Assembly (NCBI RefSeq): GCF_000174195.1
Contig: NZ_ACFY01000094.1
Span: 1 to 64,000 of the forward strand
Direction: 5' to 3'
From: Roseburia inulinivorans DSM 16841
GTDB taxonomy: Bacteria; Bacillota; Clostridia; Lachnospirales; Lachnospiraceae
DNA: 64,000 nt
The translations under genes were made by a program, and so were the position numbers. The notes below the pieces were generated by a model, which saw only the letters and a program-made list of their open reading frames with translations, was not told the DNA's origin and searched no databases. The first letter of the stretch is position 1. Every line of letters begins with the position of its first letter. Below, piece after piece: positions 43,333 to 52,251 of the stretch.

Positions 43333-45061
43333 GGAACCGCGCCTGCGCTTTACTGATGAGGAACGGTCTGACCCTGCACTGGAAAAGCCGATCCGTAAAG
43401 CGGAGAAAGCTGCGGCCAGAGCAGATAAGGCGCAGGCCAATATCCCAAAGAAAAAGGTCAGGCAGACGGTCATTGACCCGGATACCGGAAAAAAGACCTC
43501 GAAGCTGACCTTTGAGGACAAGAAAAAGCCACCTTCCAAAGTTTCTCAAGGAGTCAGGGAAGCTCCCGTCCATCTGGTCGTGGGCAAGCTCCACAAAGAG
43601 ATCCGGGAAACAGAGCAGGACAATGTGGGCGTGGAAAGCGCCCACAAGTCCGAGGAGGCGGTGGAGACCGGCGCTTATCTGGTGCGGGAGGGCTATCGCA
43701 GCCACAAGCTGAAGCCGTACCGCAAAGCAGCACAGGCAGAGCGTCAACTGGAAAAGGCAAATGTAAATGTTCTGTACCAGAAATCTTTGCAGGAAAATCC
43801 CCAGTTTGCCAGCAATCCGCTTTCCCGCTGGCAGCAAAAGCAGGCCATCAAAAGGCAGTATGCCGCCGCCAAACACGCCGGTCAGACTGCCGGAAATACC
43901 GCCCAGGCTGCGTCCAAAACCGGAAAAGTCGCAAGGACGGTAAAAGAAAAGGCACAGCAGGCAGGGGCATTCGTCATGCGCCACAAGAAGGGTTTCCTGA
44001 TGGCAGGGGTTTTGTTCCTCATTACCTGTATGCTGATGAATACTATGTCCTCCTGCTCCATGATGGCGCAGAGCATCGGTTCCGTTCTCTCCGGCACCAC
44101 CTATCCGTCGGATGACCCGGAAATGCTGGCAGTGGAGGCAGATTATGTAGCCAGAGAAGTCCAGTTGCAGAAGGAAATCGACAACATTGAAAGCAGCCAC
44201 CCAGGGTATGACGAGTATCGCTATGACCTTGGTATGATCGGCCATGACCCTCATGAGCTGGCAGCATTTCTGTCTGCCGTCTTGCAAGGTTACACCCAGC
44301 AGAGCGCTCAGGCAGAGCTGGCGCGTGTGTTTGCAGCACAGTATCAGCTGACGCTTACTGAGGAAGTGGAGATTCGCTACCGCACGGAGACCTCCACCGA
44401 CCCGGAGACCGGCGAGACCACCTCAGAAGAAGTCCCCTATGAGTATTACATTTTGAATGTGAAACTCACCAGCAAGCCCATTTCCGCTGTGGCGTCGGAG
44501 TTACTGACCCCGGAGCAGATGGAAATGTATCAGGTTTACCGGCAGACCATGGGCAATAAGCCGCTGTTGTTTGGCGGTGGTTCCCCTGACATGAGCAATT
44601 CCGAGGACTTGACCGGTGTACAGTTCGTAAATGGAACCCGTCCCGGAAATCCGCAGTTGGTGGAGCTGGCCAAGCGTCAGGTCGGCAATGTGGGCGGCTA
44701 TCCTTATTGGAGCTGGTATGGCTTTGACAGCCGCGTGGAGTGGTGCGCCTGCTTTGTATCCTGGTGTTATAACCAGGCTGGAAAAAGTGAGCCGCGCTTT
44801 GCAGGCTGTGAGTGGCAGGGCGTTCCGTGGTTCCAGTCTCATGGACAATGGGGTGCAAGAGGCTATAACAATCTGGCTCCCGGAGATGCAATTTTCTTTG
44901 ATTGGGATTTGGATGGGACAGCAGACCATGTGGGTATCGTGATCGGTACGGATGGCAGCCGCGTTTATACCGTGGAGGGAAATTCCGGCGATGCCTGCAA
45001 GATCAAAAGTTATGATCTGAATTATCAAAGCATTAAAGGCTATGGTCTGATGAACTGGTAA
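43325..45061 (+). CDS. CHAP-domain peptidoglycan hydrolase of the conjugation machine
   Basis: A 578-residue protein starting at TTG 43325. A long basic cytoplasmic N-terminus (residues 1-220) precedes one membrane helix (GFLMAGVLFLITCMLMN, about 222-240), an extracellular stalk and a C-terminal CHAP domain with catalytic Cys in EWCACFVSWCY and His in ADHVGIVIG. It opens the cell wall for the channel (VirB1-like). It overlaps the previous gene by eight bases. Confidence 0.88.
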   Translation: MNKEPRLRFTDEERSDPALEKPIRKAEKAAARADKAQANIPKKKVRQTVIDPDTGKKTSKLTFEDKKKPPSKVSQGVREAPVHLVVGKLHKEIRETEQDNVGVESAHKSEEAVETGAYLVREGYRSHKLKPYRKAAQAERQLEKANVNVLYQKSLQENPQFASNPLSRWQQKQAIKRQYAAAKHAGQTAGNTAQAASKTGKVARTVKEKAQQAGAFVMRHKKGFLMAGVLFLITCMLMNTMSSCSMMAQSIGSVLSGTTYPSDDPEMLAVEADYVAREVQLQKEIDNIESSHPGYDEYRYDLGMIGHDPHELAAFLSAVLQGYTQQSAQAELARVFAAQYQLTLTEEVEIRYRTETSTDPETGETTSEEVPYEYYILNVKLTSKPISAVASELLTPEQMEMYQVYRQTMGNKPLLFGGGSPDMSNSEDLTGVQFVNGTRPGNPQLVELAKRQVGNVGGYPYWSWYGFDSRVEWCACFVSWCYNQAGKSEPRFAGCEWQGVPWFQSHGQWGARGYNNLAPGDAIFFDWDLDGTADHVGIVIGTDGSRVYTVEGNSGDACKIKSYDLNYQSIKGYGLMNW

Positions 45062-45089
45062 CAGACTTTGTGGAAAGGAGTGAACGGTT

Positions 45090-45347
45090 ATGGCAAAAAA
45101 CAAAATTGAACGTATCGACCAGGAAATTGAGAAAACCCGTGAGAAGATTGCGGAATATCAGGAAAAGCTCAAGACCCTGGAAGCACAGAAAACGGAGGCA
45201 GAGAATCTGGAAATCGTTCAGATGGTTCGTGCGCTACGCATGACTCCAGCACAGCTGAACGCTATGCTTTCCGGTGGAATGAACCACGGCAGAGATACAG
45301 CACTGTCGGAATCAAATAATCAGGAGGCTACCGCTTATGAAGAATAA
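45090..45347 (+). CDS. DUF4315 family protein
   Basis: An 85-residue coiled-coil protein (DQEIEKTREKIAEYQEKLKTL and ALRMTPAQLNAMLSGG). This is a typical small gene before the DUF4366 protein in these elements. GGAGTG precedes ATG 45090. It overlaps the next gene by 11 bases. Confidence 0.85.
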   Translation: MAKNKIERIDQEIEKTREKIAEYQEKLKTLEAQKTEAENLEIVQMVRALRMTPAQLNAMLSGGMNHGRDTALSESNNQEATAYEE

Positions 45348-46095
45348 AAGAATTTGCAAAACACTTTCCGCCCTTTGCCTGACAATGGTTGTGGCATTTG
45401 GCTTTACGATCCCTGCTTTCGCACAGGGGTCAGAACAGGCTCCGGCGGCACCGGCAGAGGATTCTACCAATGACAGCAATGTGATTGTGGAAGAAACAGA
45501 ACCGGCACTTACACCGGAGGGGAATGCGGCATTGGTGGATGATTTTGGAGGCAATAAGCAGCTCATTACCGTTACCACCAAGGCTGGCAACTATTTTTAC
45601 ATTTTGATCGACAGGGCGAATGAGGACAAGGAGACTGCTGTTCACTTTCTGAATCAGGTGGACGATGCAGACCTTGCGGCGCTGATGGAAGATGGAAAAC
45701 CCAAAGAGGAGATGCCTGCGGTATGCAGCTGTTCAACAAAATGTGAAGCAGGGGCAGTCAATACGGCCTGCCCGGTCTGCGCAACTGATAAGAGTAAATG
45801 TACGGGCAAAGCACCGGAACCTCCGGCAGAAACATCGGAGCCGGAAAAAGAGAAGCCTGCCGGATTGAACCCGGCTGCGCTGGCCCTTTTGCTGGCTCTG
45901 CTTGGTGGCGGTGGCGTATTTGCCTACTTGAAGCTCGTTAAGAACAAGCCTAAGACCAAGGGCAATGACAGTCTGGACGATTATGATTATGGCGAGGAAG
46001 ATTCCGAGGAATGGGAAACCGAGGATGAGGAGTCGGACGAGCCGGATGCTGACGGGGGCAGCACAGAAGAAGATGACGAGGACAGCGTGAAATGA
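45337..46095 (+). CDS. DUF4366 (CD1107-like) surface protein
   Basis: A 252-residue exported protein: signal peptide (residues 1-30, LCLTMVVAFGFTIPAFAQ), a domain with AGNYFYILIDRANEDKE and HFLNQVDDADL, a Cys-rich part (CSCSTKCEAG, CPVCATDKSKC), a membrane helix (LALLLALLGGGGVFAYL) and a very acidic tail. It should be an extracellular accessory of the channel. It ends in an ATGA overlap with the next gene. Confidence 0.87.
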   Translation: MKNKRICKTLSALCLTMVVAFGFTIPAFAQGSEQAPAAPAEDSTNDSNVIVEETEPALTPEGNAALVDDFGGNKQLITVTTKAGNYFYILIDRANEDKETAVHFLNQVDDADLAALMEDGKPKEEMPAVCSCSTKCEAGAVNTACPVCATDKSKCTGKAPEPPAETSEPEKEKPAGLNPAALALLLALLGGGGVFAYLKLVKNKPKTKGNDSLDDYDYGEEDSEEWETEDEESDEPDADGGSTEEDDEDSVK

Positions 46096-46295
46096 CCCGA
46101 TTCACAGACAGTCCCTATGAACGCATGATGACACGCAGGCCGGAGGGCGGGAAGGAAACTTCCCGTCCTCCTTCTTTACCCAACAGCCACCCCTGCTATG
46201 GTTGCGGGAATTATGGAAGACCCTGCGTAGGTATCTGTCACCGGGAAATGTCCCGATGGCTCAAAGAGAGGAGGAACCATCATGGCTCAACATAA
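46092..46295 (+). CDS. Small Cys-rich element protein
   Basis: A 67-residue protein with HPCYGCGNYGRPCVGICHREM, four or five Cys and two His that could bind zinc, and a basic C-terminus. It overlaps both neighbours (DUF4366 by four bases and topB by 14). Conserved in position in related elements; no function known. Confidence 0.7.
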   Translation: MTRFTDSPYERMMTRRPEGGKETSRPPSLPNSHPCYGCGNYGRPCVGICHREMSRWLKERRNHHGST

Positions 46296-48390
46296 ATTGG
46301 TAATTGCCGAAAAACCATCAGTTGCCCAGAGTTTGGCGGCGGTGATCGGCGCAACCGTCCGTAAGGACGGGTATCTGGAGGGCAACGGCTGGCGTGTCAG
46401 CTGGTGCGTGGGCCACCTGGCCGGTCTTGCGGATGCAGACAGCTATGACCCAAAGTATGCCAAGTGGCGATATGATGATCTGCCTATCCTGCCGGAACAT
46501 TGGCAGATGGTGGTAGGAAAAGATAAGAAAAAGCAGTTTGATATTCTCAAAAAGCTGATGAATGCCCCGGATGTGACGGAAGTGGTAAATGCCTGTGATG
46601 CCGGACGCGAGGGCGAGATGATCTTCCGTAGCGTCTATAAGCTGGCAGGTTGCAAGAAGCCGATGAAAAGGCTCTGGATTTCTTCGATGGAAGACTCCGC
46701 CATAAGGGAAGGCTTTGCAAACCTGCGCCCCAGTGCGGACTATGACGGACTTCGGGATGCTGCCCTCTGCCGTGCCAAGGCCGACTGGCTGGTGGGGATC
46801 AATGCGACAAGGCTTTTTTCCGTGCTGTATCACCGTACCCTCAACATCGGGCGCGTGATGTCCCCGACACTGGCGCTTATTGTTCAGCGAGAAGCTGAGA
46901 TCGACACCTTTAAGCCGATTCCCTTTTATACCGTGGCGCTGGAGCTGCCCGGTCTTACCGTATCCGGGGAGCGCATGGCGAATAAGGCCGCTGCCGAGCA
47001 GCTGAAAGAAGCCTGTCAGGGTGCAAATGTCACAATCAAAAAGGTGGAGTGCAAGGAAAAGTCCGAAAAGCCGCCTGCCCTCTATGACCTGACTACCCTG
47101 CAAAGAGATGCCAACCGCCTGCTTGGATTTACAGCCCAGCAGACCCTGGACTATCTACAAAGCCTGTATGAAAAGAAGCTCTGCACCTATCCCCGTACTG
47201 ACAGCCGCTATCTGACTGGCGATATGGCAGACAGCCTGCCGGTGCTGGTGAATCTGGTTGCCAGTGCTATGCCGTTTCGCAAAGGGATCGCCATTACCTG
47301 TGATCCGCATACGGTCATCAACGATAAGAAAGTAACCGACCATCACGCAGTAATCCCTACCAGAAATCTCAAGGATGCAGACCTTTCTGCCCTTCCTGCG
47401 GGAGAAAAAGCGGTGCTGGAGCTGGTGGCCCTGCGTCTGATGTGCGCCGTAGCCCAGCCCCATATCTATTCGGAAACTGTTGTGATTGCAGCGTGTGCCG
47501 GTGGGGAGTTTACCACAAAAGGAAAAACGGTGAAACATCCCGGATGGAAAGCACTGGAGGACGCTTACCGTGCCAAAATGAAGAATGCAGAGCCGAAAAA
47601 AGAGGGCGCAGAGAAAGCCCTGCCGGAGCTGACCGAAGGACAGACCCTTTCGGTTGCTGCGGCAATCGTCAAAGAAGGCAAAAGCAGTCCGCCTCAGCAC
47701 TTTACGGAGGATACCTTGTTGTCCGCAATGGAGACTGCCGGAAAAGAAAATATGCCGGAGGACGCCGAGCGAAAAGGTCTGGGGACACCGGCCACCCGTG
47801 CCGGTATTTTGGAAAAGCTGGTATCTGCCGGTTTTCTGGAGCGAAAAAAGAACAGAAAAACGGTGCAGCTTCTCCCTTCCCACGATGCAGTTTCCCTGAT
47901 CACAGTGCTGCCGGAACAACTGCAATCGCCGCTTCTGACTGCCGAGTGGGAGTACCGCCTGGGCGAGATCGAGCGCGGACAGCTTGCCCCGGAGGAGTTT
48001 TTAGATGGGATCAGCACCATGCTGAAAGATCTGGTGGGGACTTATCAGGTCATCAAGGGAACTGAGTACCTGTTCACTCCGCCCCGTGAGGTGGTGGGCA
48101 AATGCCCTCGCTGCGGCGGTGAAGTTGCAGAACTGCAAAAAGGCTTCTTCTGTCAGAATGATTCTTGCAAATTTGCAATCTGGAAAAACAACAAATGGTG
48201 GGCTGCCAAGAAAAAACAGCCGACCAAGGCTGTGGTGTCTGCGCTGCTGAACGATGGCCGTGTCCGTGTGACGGGGTTATATTCGGAGAAAACCGGCAAG
48301 ACCTACGATGCCACTGTGGTTTTGGAGGACGATGGACAGTATGCCAATTTCAAGCTGGAATTTGACCAGCGGAAAGGAGGCAGCCGATGA
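46282..48390 (+). CDS. topB: DNA topoisomerase III
   Basis: A 702-residue type IA topoisomerase. The TOPRIM domain shows NACDAGREGEMIFR; the active-site Tyr is Tyr303 in CTYPRTDSRYL; GIGTPATRA appears as GLGTPATRA. A C-terminal zinc ribbon (CPRCGG and CQNDSC) follows. It resolves element DNA during replication or transfer. ATG 46282 follows GAGAGGAGG. Confidence 0.93.
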   Translation: MAQHKLVIAEKPSVAQSLAAVIGATVRKDGYLEGNGWRVSWCVGHLAGLADADSYDPKYAKWRYDDLPILPEHWQMVVGKDKKKQFDILKKLMNAPDVTEVVNACDAGREGEMIFRSVYKLAGCKKPMKRLWISSMEDSAIREGFANLRPSADYDGLRDAALCRAKADWLVGINATRLFSVLYHRTLNIGRVMSPTLALIVQREAEIDTFKPIPFYTVALELPGLTVSGERMANKAAAEQLKEACQGANVTIKKVECKEKSEKPPALYDLTTLQRDANRLLGFTAQQTLDYLQSLYEKKLCTYPRTDSRYLTGDMADSLPVLVNLVASAMPFRKGIAITCDPHTVINDKKVTDHHAVIPTRNLKDADLSALPAGEKAVLELVALRLMCAVAQPHIYSETVVIAACAGGEFTTKGKTVKHPGWKALEDAYRAKMKNAEPKKEGAEKALPELTEGQTLSVAAAIVKEGKSSPPQHFTEDTLLSAMETAGKENMPEDAERKGLGTPATRAGILEKLVSAGFLERKKNRKTVQLLPSHDAVSLITVLPEQLQSPLLTAEWEYRLGEIERGQLAPEEFLDGISTMLKDLVGTYQVIKGTEYLFTPPREVVGKCPRCGGEVAELQKGFFCQNDSCKFAIWKNNKWWAAKKKQPTKAVVSALLNDGRVRVTGLYSEKTGKTYDATVVLEDDGQYANFKLEFDQRKGGSR

Positions 48391-48665
48391 AGCTCTCTTT
48401 AGTGGAACGGGAAACCATTCTCCTCTATAACCAGGCAGAACCAATGGCTGAGGTCTACACCCACGATCCCCGCCTGATGGAGAAACTGGAACTGCTGGCA
48501 AAAAAGCACCCCGACCAGATCACCCGAAAGGACGCCCATAACTTTACCGTCCCTAAGCGGTGTGTATCAGTCAGGGAGCCATACAGCGCAGAACGCCGCA
48601 AAGCTGCCAGTGAGCGTGCGAAAGCCGCCGGATACCAGCCCCCTGTGAAAAAGTCCGGCAGTTAA
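48387..48665 (+). CDS. Conserved element protein (92 aa)
   Basis: A short basic protein with LVERETILLYNQAEPMAEVYT (part), LMEKLELLAKKHPDQI and KRCVSVREPYSAERR. These segments recur in proteins located after topB in Tn1549-like elements. It shares four bases with topB. Function unknown. Confidence 0.7.
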   Translation: MKLSLVERETILLYNQAEPMAEVYTHDPRLMEKLELLAKKHPDQITRKDAHNFTVPKRCVSVREPYSAERRKAASERAKAAGYQPPVKKSGS

Positions 48666-48671
48666 AGGCAC

Positions 48672-51600
48672 ATGGCAGAGAATGTATTTGAAGCAATCAA
48701 GCAGTCGGTCAGCACCAGAGAAGCGGCAGAGTTTTATGGGATAAAAGTCAGGCGAAATGGCATGGCCTGCTGTCCTTTTCACGATGATAAGAATCCCAGC
48801 ATGAAGGTAGACCAGCGATTCCACTGCTTTGGTTGCGGTGAAGATGGGGATGTGATCGACTTTACCGCAAAGCTCTTTGACCTCTCCCCAAAAGAAGCGG
48901 CGGAGAAACTGGCACAGGACTTTGGCCTGATCTATGACAGTCAGGCCCCGCCCCGTAGGAGATATGTCCGGCAAAAAAACGAGGCACAGAAGTTTCGGGA
49001 GGATCGACAGCGCTGTTACCGTGTACTGTCCGATTACTACTATCTGTTGAAAAAATGGGAAGCCGACCGTTCTCCCAGGACACCGGAGGAAGAACCGCAC
49101 CCCCGCTTTGTGGAAGCAATCCAGAAGAAAACCTATGTAGAGTACCTGCTGGACCTTTTTCTTTATGAAAGTGAAGAAGAACAAAAGGCATGGATTGCAG
49201 AACACACAGCAGAAATCACACACTTGGAAAGGAGATTGAAAATCATGGCTGAGAATAAACCCACCAACCGAGAACGGCTAAGGGAAATCACAGATGGCAT
49301 CGAGCAGGGCATCAAAGAACTGTTTGAAAGCGAAAAGTATATGCGCTATCTGTCCGTCATGTCCCGATTTCACCGCTATTCGGTAAACAACACCATGCTC
49401 ATCTATATGCAGAAGCCGGATGCCACTTTGGTAGCCGGATACAATAAGTGGAAAGACCAGTTTGAGCGTCATGTAAAAAAGGGCGAGCATGGCATTACCA
49501 TCATTGCCCCGACACCGTATAAGAAGAAAATCGAGGAGCAGAAGCTGGACCCGGATACCAAGGCTCCGATTTTGGATAAAGACGGAAAGATCGTTACAGA
49601 GGAAAAAGAAATCGAGATCCCCATGTTTCGTCCGGTCAAGGTCTTTGATGTGAGCCAGACCGACGGGAAACCTTTGCCGGAGCTTGCATCATCCCTTTCC
49701 GGCAATGTGCCAAATTATGAGGCATTCATGGAGGCCCTGCGCCGCAGCGCACCGGTGCCGATTACTTTTGAAGCAATGGCCGCCGATACGGACGGCTATT
49801 TTTCTGCCGATCATCAGAAAATTGCCATTCGTCAGGGCATGAGCGAGGTGCAGACGGTTTCGGCCACGGTTCACGAGATTGCTCACAGCAAGCTCCATGA
49901 CCCTAAAAAATATGAAATGCTACCGTCATGGAAGGTTGTGCAGGAGAGTGAAGGTGGAACCAAACATGATTTCAAGTTGGATTTTGCCACAGAAAAAGAA
50001 GCCGAACAGTTTGCTTCTGATATGGATTGGCGTTATGTGGACGAAAATCAGTTTGAATGGCGTCTTGCAGTTGAGGAAGATGCAACCGCAGAAAAACAGG
50101 CAATCAAAAACCGTCACACGGAAGAAGTGGAGGCTGAAAGCATCTCCTATGCAGTCTGCAAATATTTTGGCATCGAGACTGGAGAAAATAGCTTTGGCTA
50201 TATTGCCAGTTGGAGTCAGGGCAAGGAACTGAAAGAGTTGAGAGCCAGTTTGGAGACCATCAACAAAACCTCCGGCACTTTGATCTCCGACATTGAGCGC
50301 CACTATAAGGAAATCTGCAAAGAGCGTGGAATCGACCCTCATGCAAAGGTAGAGCCGGAAACCGCCCCGATAGAGCAGCCAGCAGATGCCATTAAGGTAT
50401 CTGATAGGCTGCCGACCGGCGATCTGACCTACTATGTAGCAGAGTGCATGGAATTTCCAAACCTCGGAGAATACCACGATAACCTGTCTTTGGAGGAAGC
50501 TGTCCGCATTTATCAGGAGATTCCAGCAGAGCGAATGAACGGGATAAAGGGCATTGGTTTTGAGCTGAAAGACGGAAGCGACTATGAAGGACCTTTTCCG
50601 ATTTTGACCGGCCAGACCATTGACCTGGACACCATCCAGGCAATCGACTATTACCGTGATAATCCTCTGGTGCAAAAAGCGGTAAAGGAACTGGCTGCGG
50701 CAATGCCGGAAATGGAAGTGCTGGGGGCGGATGCCAACCAGCAGGAGGCTTTGTTTCTGATTGACGATGCCACCTATCTTCATATCCAGTCCTGTGACAG
50801 CGGCTGGGACTATACCCTTTACGATGCCGCGTCCATGAAAGAGTTGGATGGTGGTCAGCTGGATATGCCGGAGATTTCCCGCATGAAGGCAGTTCTCCAG
50901 ATTTGTGATGACAACGATTTGGGCAGAGACTCGGTAAAATACGCACCGTTGTCCATGATTGAGACCTTGCAGGAAGCTGCCTACCAGCAGATGCAGGCAG
51001 AGGCCAGTCAGATGGCTGCTTCTTCTCAGCTGCCGGAAGCACAAGAGCAGGCGCTGGATGAATATCCTATGCCTGATGAGCAGGTATCCACACCGGATAT
51101 GCAGGAATACGGCTACTTCTATGATGGGATGCTCCCTGTCACCAGAGAACGGGCGCTGGAACTGGATGCCGCTGGTTTGACCGTCTATGTGCTGCATGAG
51201 GACAATACGGAGAGCATGGTGTTTGACCCGCAGGAAATCATGGATCATGGCGGTCTTTTTGGCGTGGACCGTGAGGAATGGGAGAAAAGCCCTCAGTTCC
51301 ACGAAAAGGTCATGGAGCGTCAGGAACATCAGCAGGAACGCGAACAGGCATTTCTATCCCAGAACAGAGATTGCTTTGCTATCTACCAGGTGAGCCGTGA
51401 CGATCCGCAGAATGTGCGCTTTATGAATCTGGATTGGTTAAAGTCCCATGACATTTCCATAGACCGCAGCAATTATGACCTCATTTACACAGCTCCGCTA
51501 AGTGCGTCTGGCACAGTACCGGAGCAGCTGGAAAAACTATATGAGCAGTTTAATCTGCAAAAGCCGTCGGATTTTCACAGTCCTTCTATGAGTGTCAGTG

Positions 51601-51956
51601 ACATCGTTGCGATCAAGCAGGACGGTAAGGTATCCTGTCATTACTGTGACAGTGTTGGTTTTACCCAGATCCCCGGATTCCTGCCGGAAAATCCGCTGAA
51701 AAATGCGGAGATGGCCGTGGAGGACGATTACGGCATGATCGACGGTATCATCAACAATGGCGCAAAAGAGCCTACGGTGGCAGAGCTGGAACAGCAGGCC
51801 CGCAACGGTCAGCCCATTTCCCTCATGGATTTGGCTGCCGCTGCCCATCGGGAGGAACGGGAAAAGAAAAAGTCCGTCATGGAGCAGCTGAAAAGCCAGC
51901 CCAAGGCAGAACACAAAAAGATAGCGCCAAAAAAGAGTGCGGAAAGGGAGATTTGA
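48672..51956 (+). CDS. CHC2 zinc-finger primase fused to ArdC-like/YodL/DUF4316 protein
   Basis: A 1094-residue protein. Residues 1-75 hold a primase zinc finger (Cys34, His37, Cys52, Cys55; RFHCFGCGEDGDVIDF). From about residue 192 an ArdC/LtrC-like part begins (ENKPTNRERLREITDGIEQG) with a metalloprotease motif HEIAHSKLH (His401-His405). A YodL region and a C-terminal DUF4316 domain (AEREI end) follow. In many related elements the two halves are separate genes. An internal ATG (49245) with AAAGGAG ten bases before it could still give the second half alone. Confidence 0.82.
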   Translation: MAENVFEAIKQSVSTREAAEFYGIKVRRNGMACCPFHDDKNPSMKVDQRFHCFGCGEDGDVIDFTAKLFDLSPKEAAEKLAQDFGLIYDSQAPPRRRYVRQKNEAQKFREDRQRCYRVLSDYYYLLKKWEADRSPRTPEEEPHPRFVEAIQKKTYVEYLLDLFLYESEEEQKAWIAEHTAEITHLERRLKIMAENKPTNRERLREITDGIEQGIKELFESEKYMRYLSVMSRFHRYSVNNTMLIYMQKPDATLVAGYNKWKDQFERHVKKGEHGITIIAPTPYKKKIEEQKLDPDTKAPILDKDGKIVTEEKEIEIPMFRPVKVFDVSQTDGKPLPELASSLSGNVPNYEAFMEALRRSAPVPITFEAMAADTDGYFSADHQKIAIRQGMSEVQTVSATVHEIAHSKLHDPKKYEMLPSWKVVQESEGGTKHDFKLDFATEKEAEQFASDMDWRYVDENQFEWRLAVEEDATAEKQAIKNRHTEEVEAESISYAVCKYFGIETGENSFGYIASWSQGKELKELRASLETINKTSGTLISDIERHYKEICKERGIDPHAKVEPETAPIEQPADAIKVSDRLPTGDLTYYVAECMEFPNLGEYHDNLSLEEAVRIYQEIPAERMNGIKGIGFELKDGSDYEGPFPILTGQTIDLDTIQAIDYYRDNPLVQKAVKELAAAMPEMEVLGADANQQEALFLIDDATYLHIQSCDSGWDYTLYDAASMKELDGGQLDMPEISRMKAVLQICDDNDLGRDSVKYAPLSMIETLQEAAYQQMQAEASQMAASSQLPEAQEQALDEYPMPDEQVSTPDMQEYGYFYDGMLPVTRERALELDAAGLTVYVLHEDNTESMVFDPQEIMDHGGLFGVDREEWEKSPQFHEKVMERQEHQQEREQAFLSQNRDCFAIYQVSRDDPQNVRFMNLDWLKSHDISIDRSNYDLIYTAPLSASGTVPEQLEKLYEQFNLQKPSDFHSPSMSVSDIVAIKQDGKVSCHYCDSVGFTQIPGFLPENPLKNAEMAVEDDYGMIDGIINNGAKEPTVAELEQQARNGQPISLMDLAAAAHREEREKKKSVMEQLKSQPKAEHKKIAPKKSAEREI

Positions 51957-51957
51957 T

Positions 51958-52173
51958 ATGGGAAACTTTACTTTTGAGGAAATGAACCTGATGTGCATTT
52001 ACAATACCGGCAGCCGCACCGGACTGATCGACAGCCTGCGTGAGATGCGCGGCGAGCTGGCCCCGGAGGAAACCGAGCTGCGGGAGTTGACAGACAGCGC
52101 ACTGGGCAAGCTCCAGGCCATGAGTGATGCCGAGTTTGCCGAGCTGGAGTTGTATCCGGATTTTGACCAGTAA
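51958..52173 (+). CDS. Transposon-transfer assisting (TTRAP) family protein
   Basis: A 71-residue acidic protein beginning NFTFEEMNLMCIYNTGSRTG, the family hallmark, and ending LGKLQAMSDAEFAELELYPD. It is a constant companion of Tn1549-like transfer genes; its role is unclear. It starts two bases after the previous stop; the upstream gene ends in GGGAGAT, which serves as ribosome binding site. Confidence 0.85.
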   Translation: MGNFTFEEMNLMCIYNTGSRTGLIDSLREMRGELAPEETELRELTDSALGKLQAMSDAEFAELELYPDFDQ

Positions 52174-52251
52174 ACACCATAATCGCAGGGATGGGGTGGC
52201 AATATGCCACCCCACCTTTTTACCCCAAAACTGAAAGGAGGACAGAACACT

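Noticed and set aside
43307..44287. Minus-strand frame of 326 codons opposite the CHAP hydrolase
   Set aside because: No ribosome binding site or domain, and the plus-strand gene has a membrane helix and a CHAP active site.
49926..51329. Open frame of 467 codons opposite the ArdC-like gene
   Set aside because: Codon-bias shadow; no start signals or domain.
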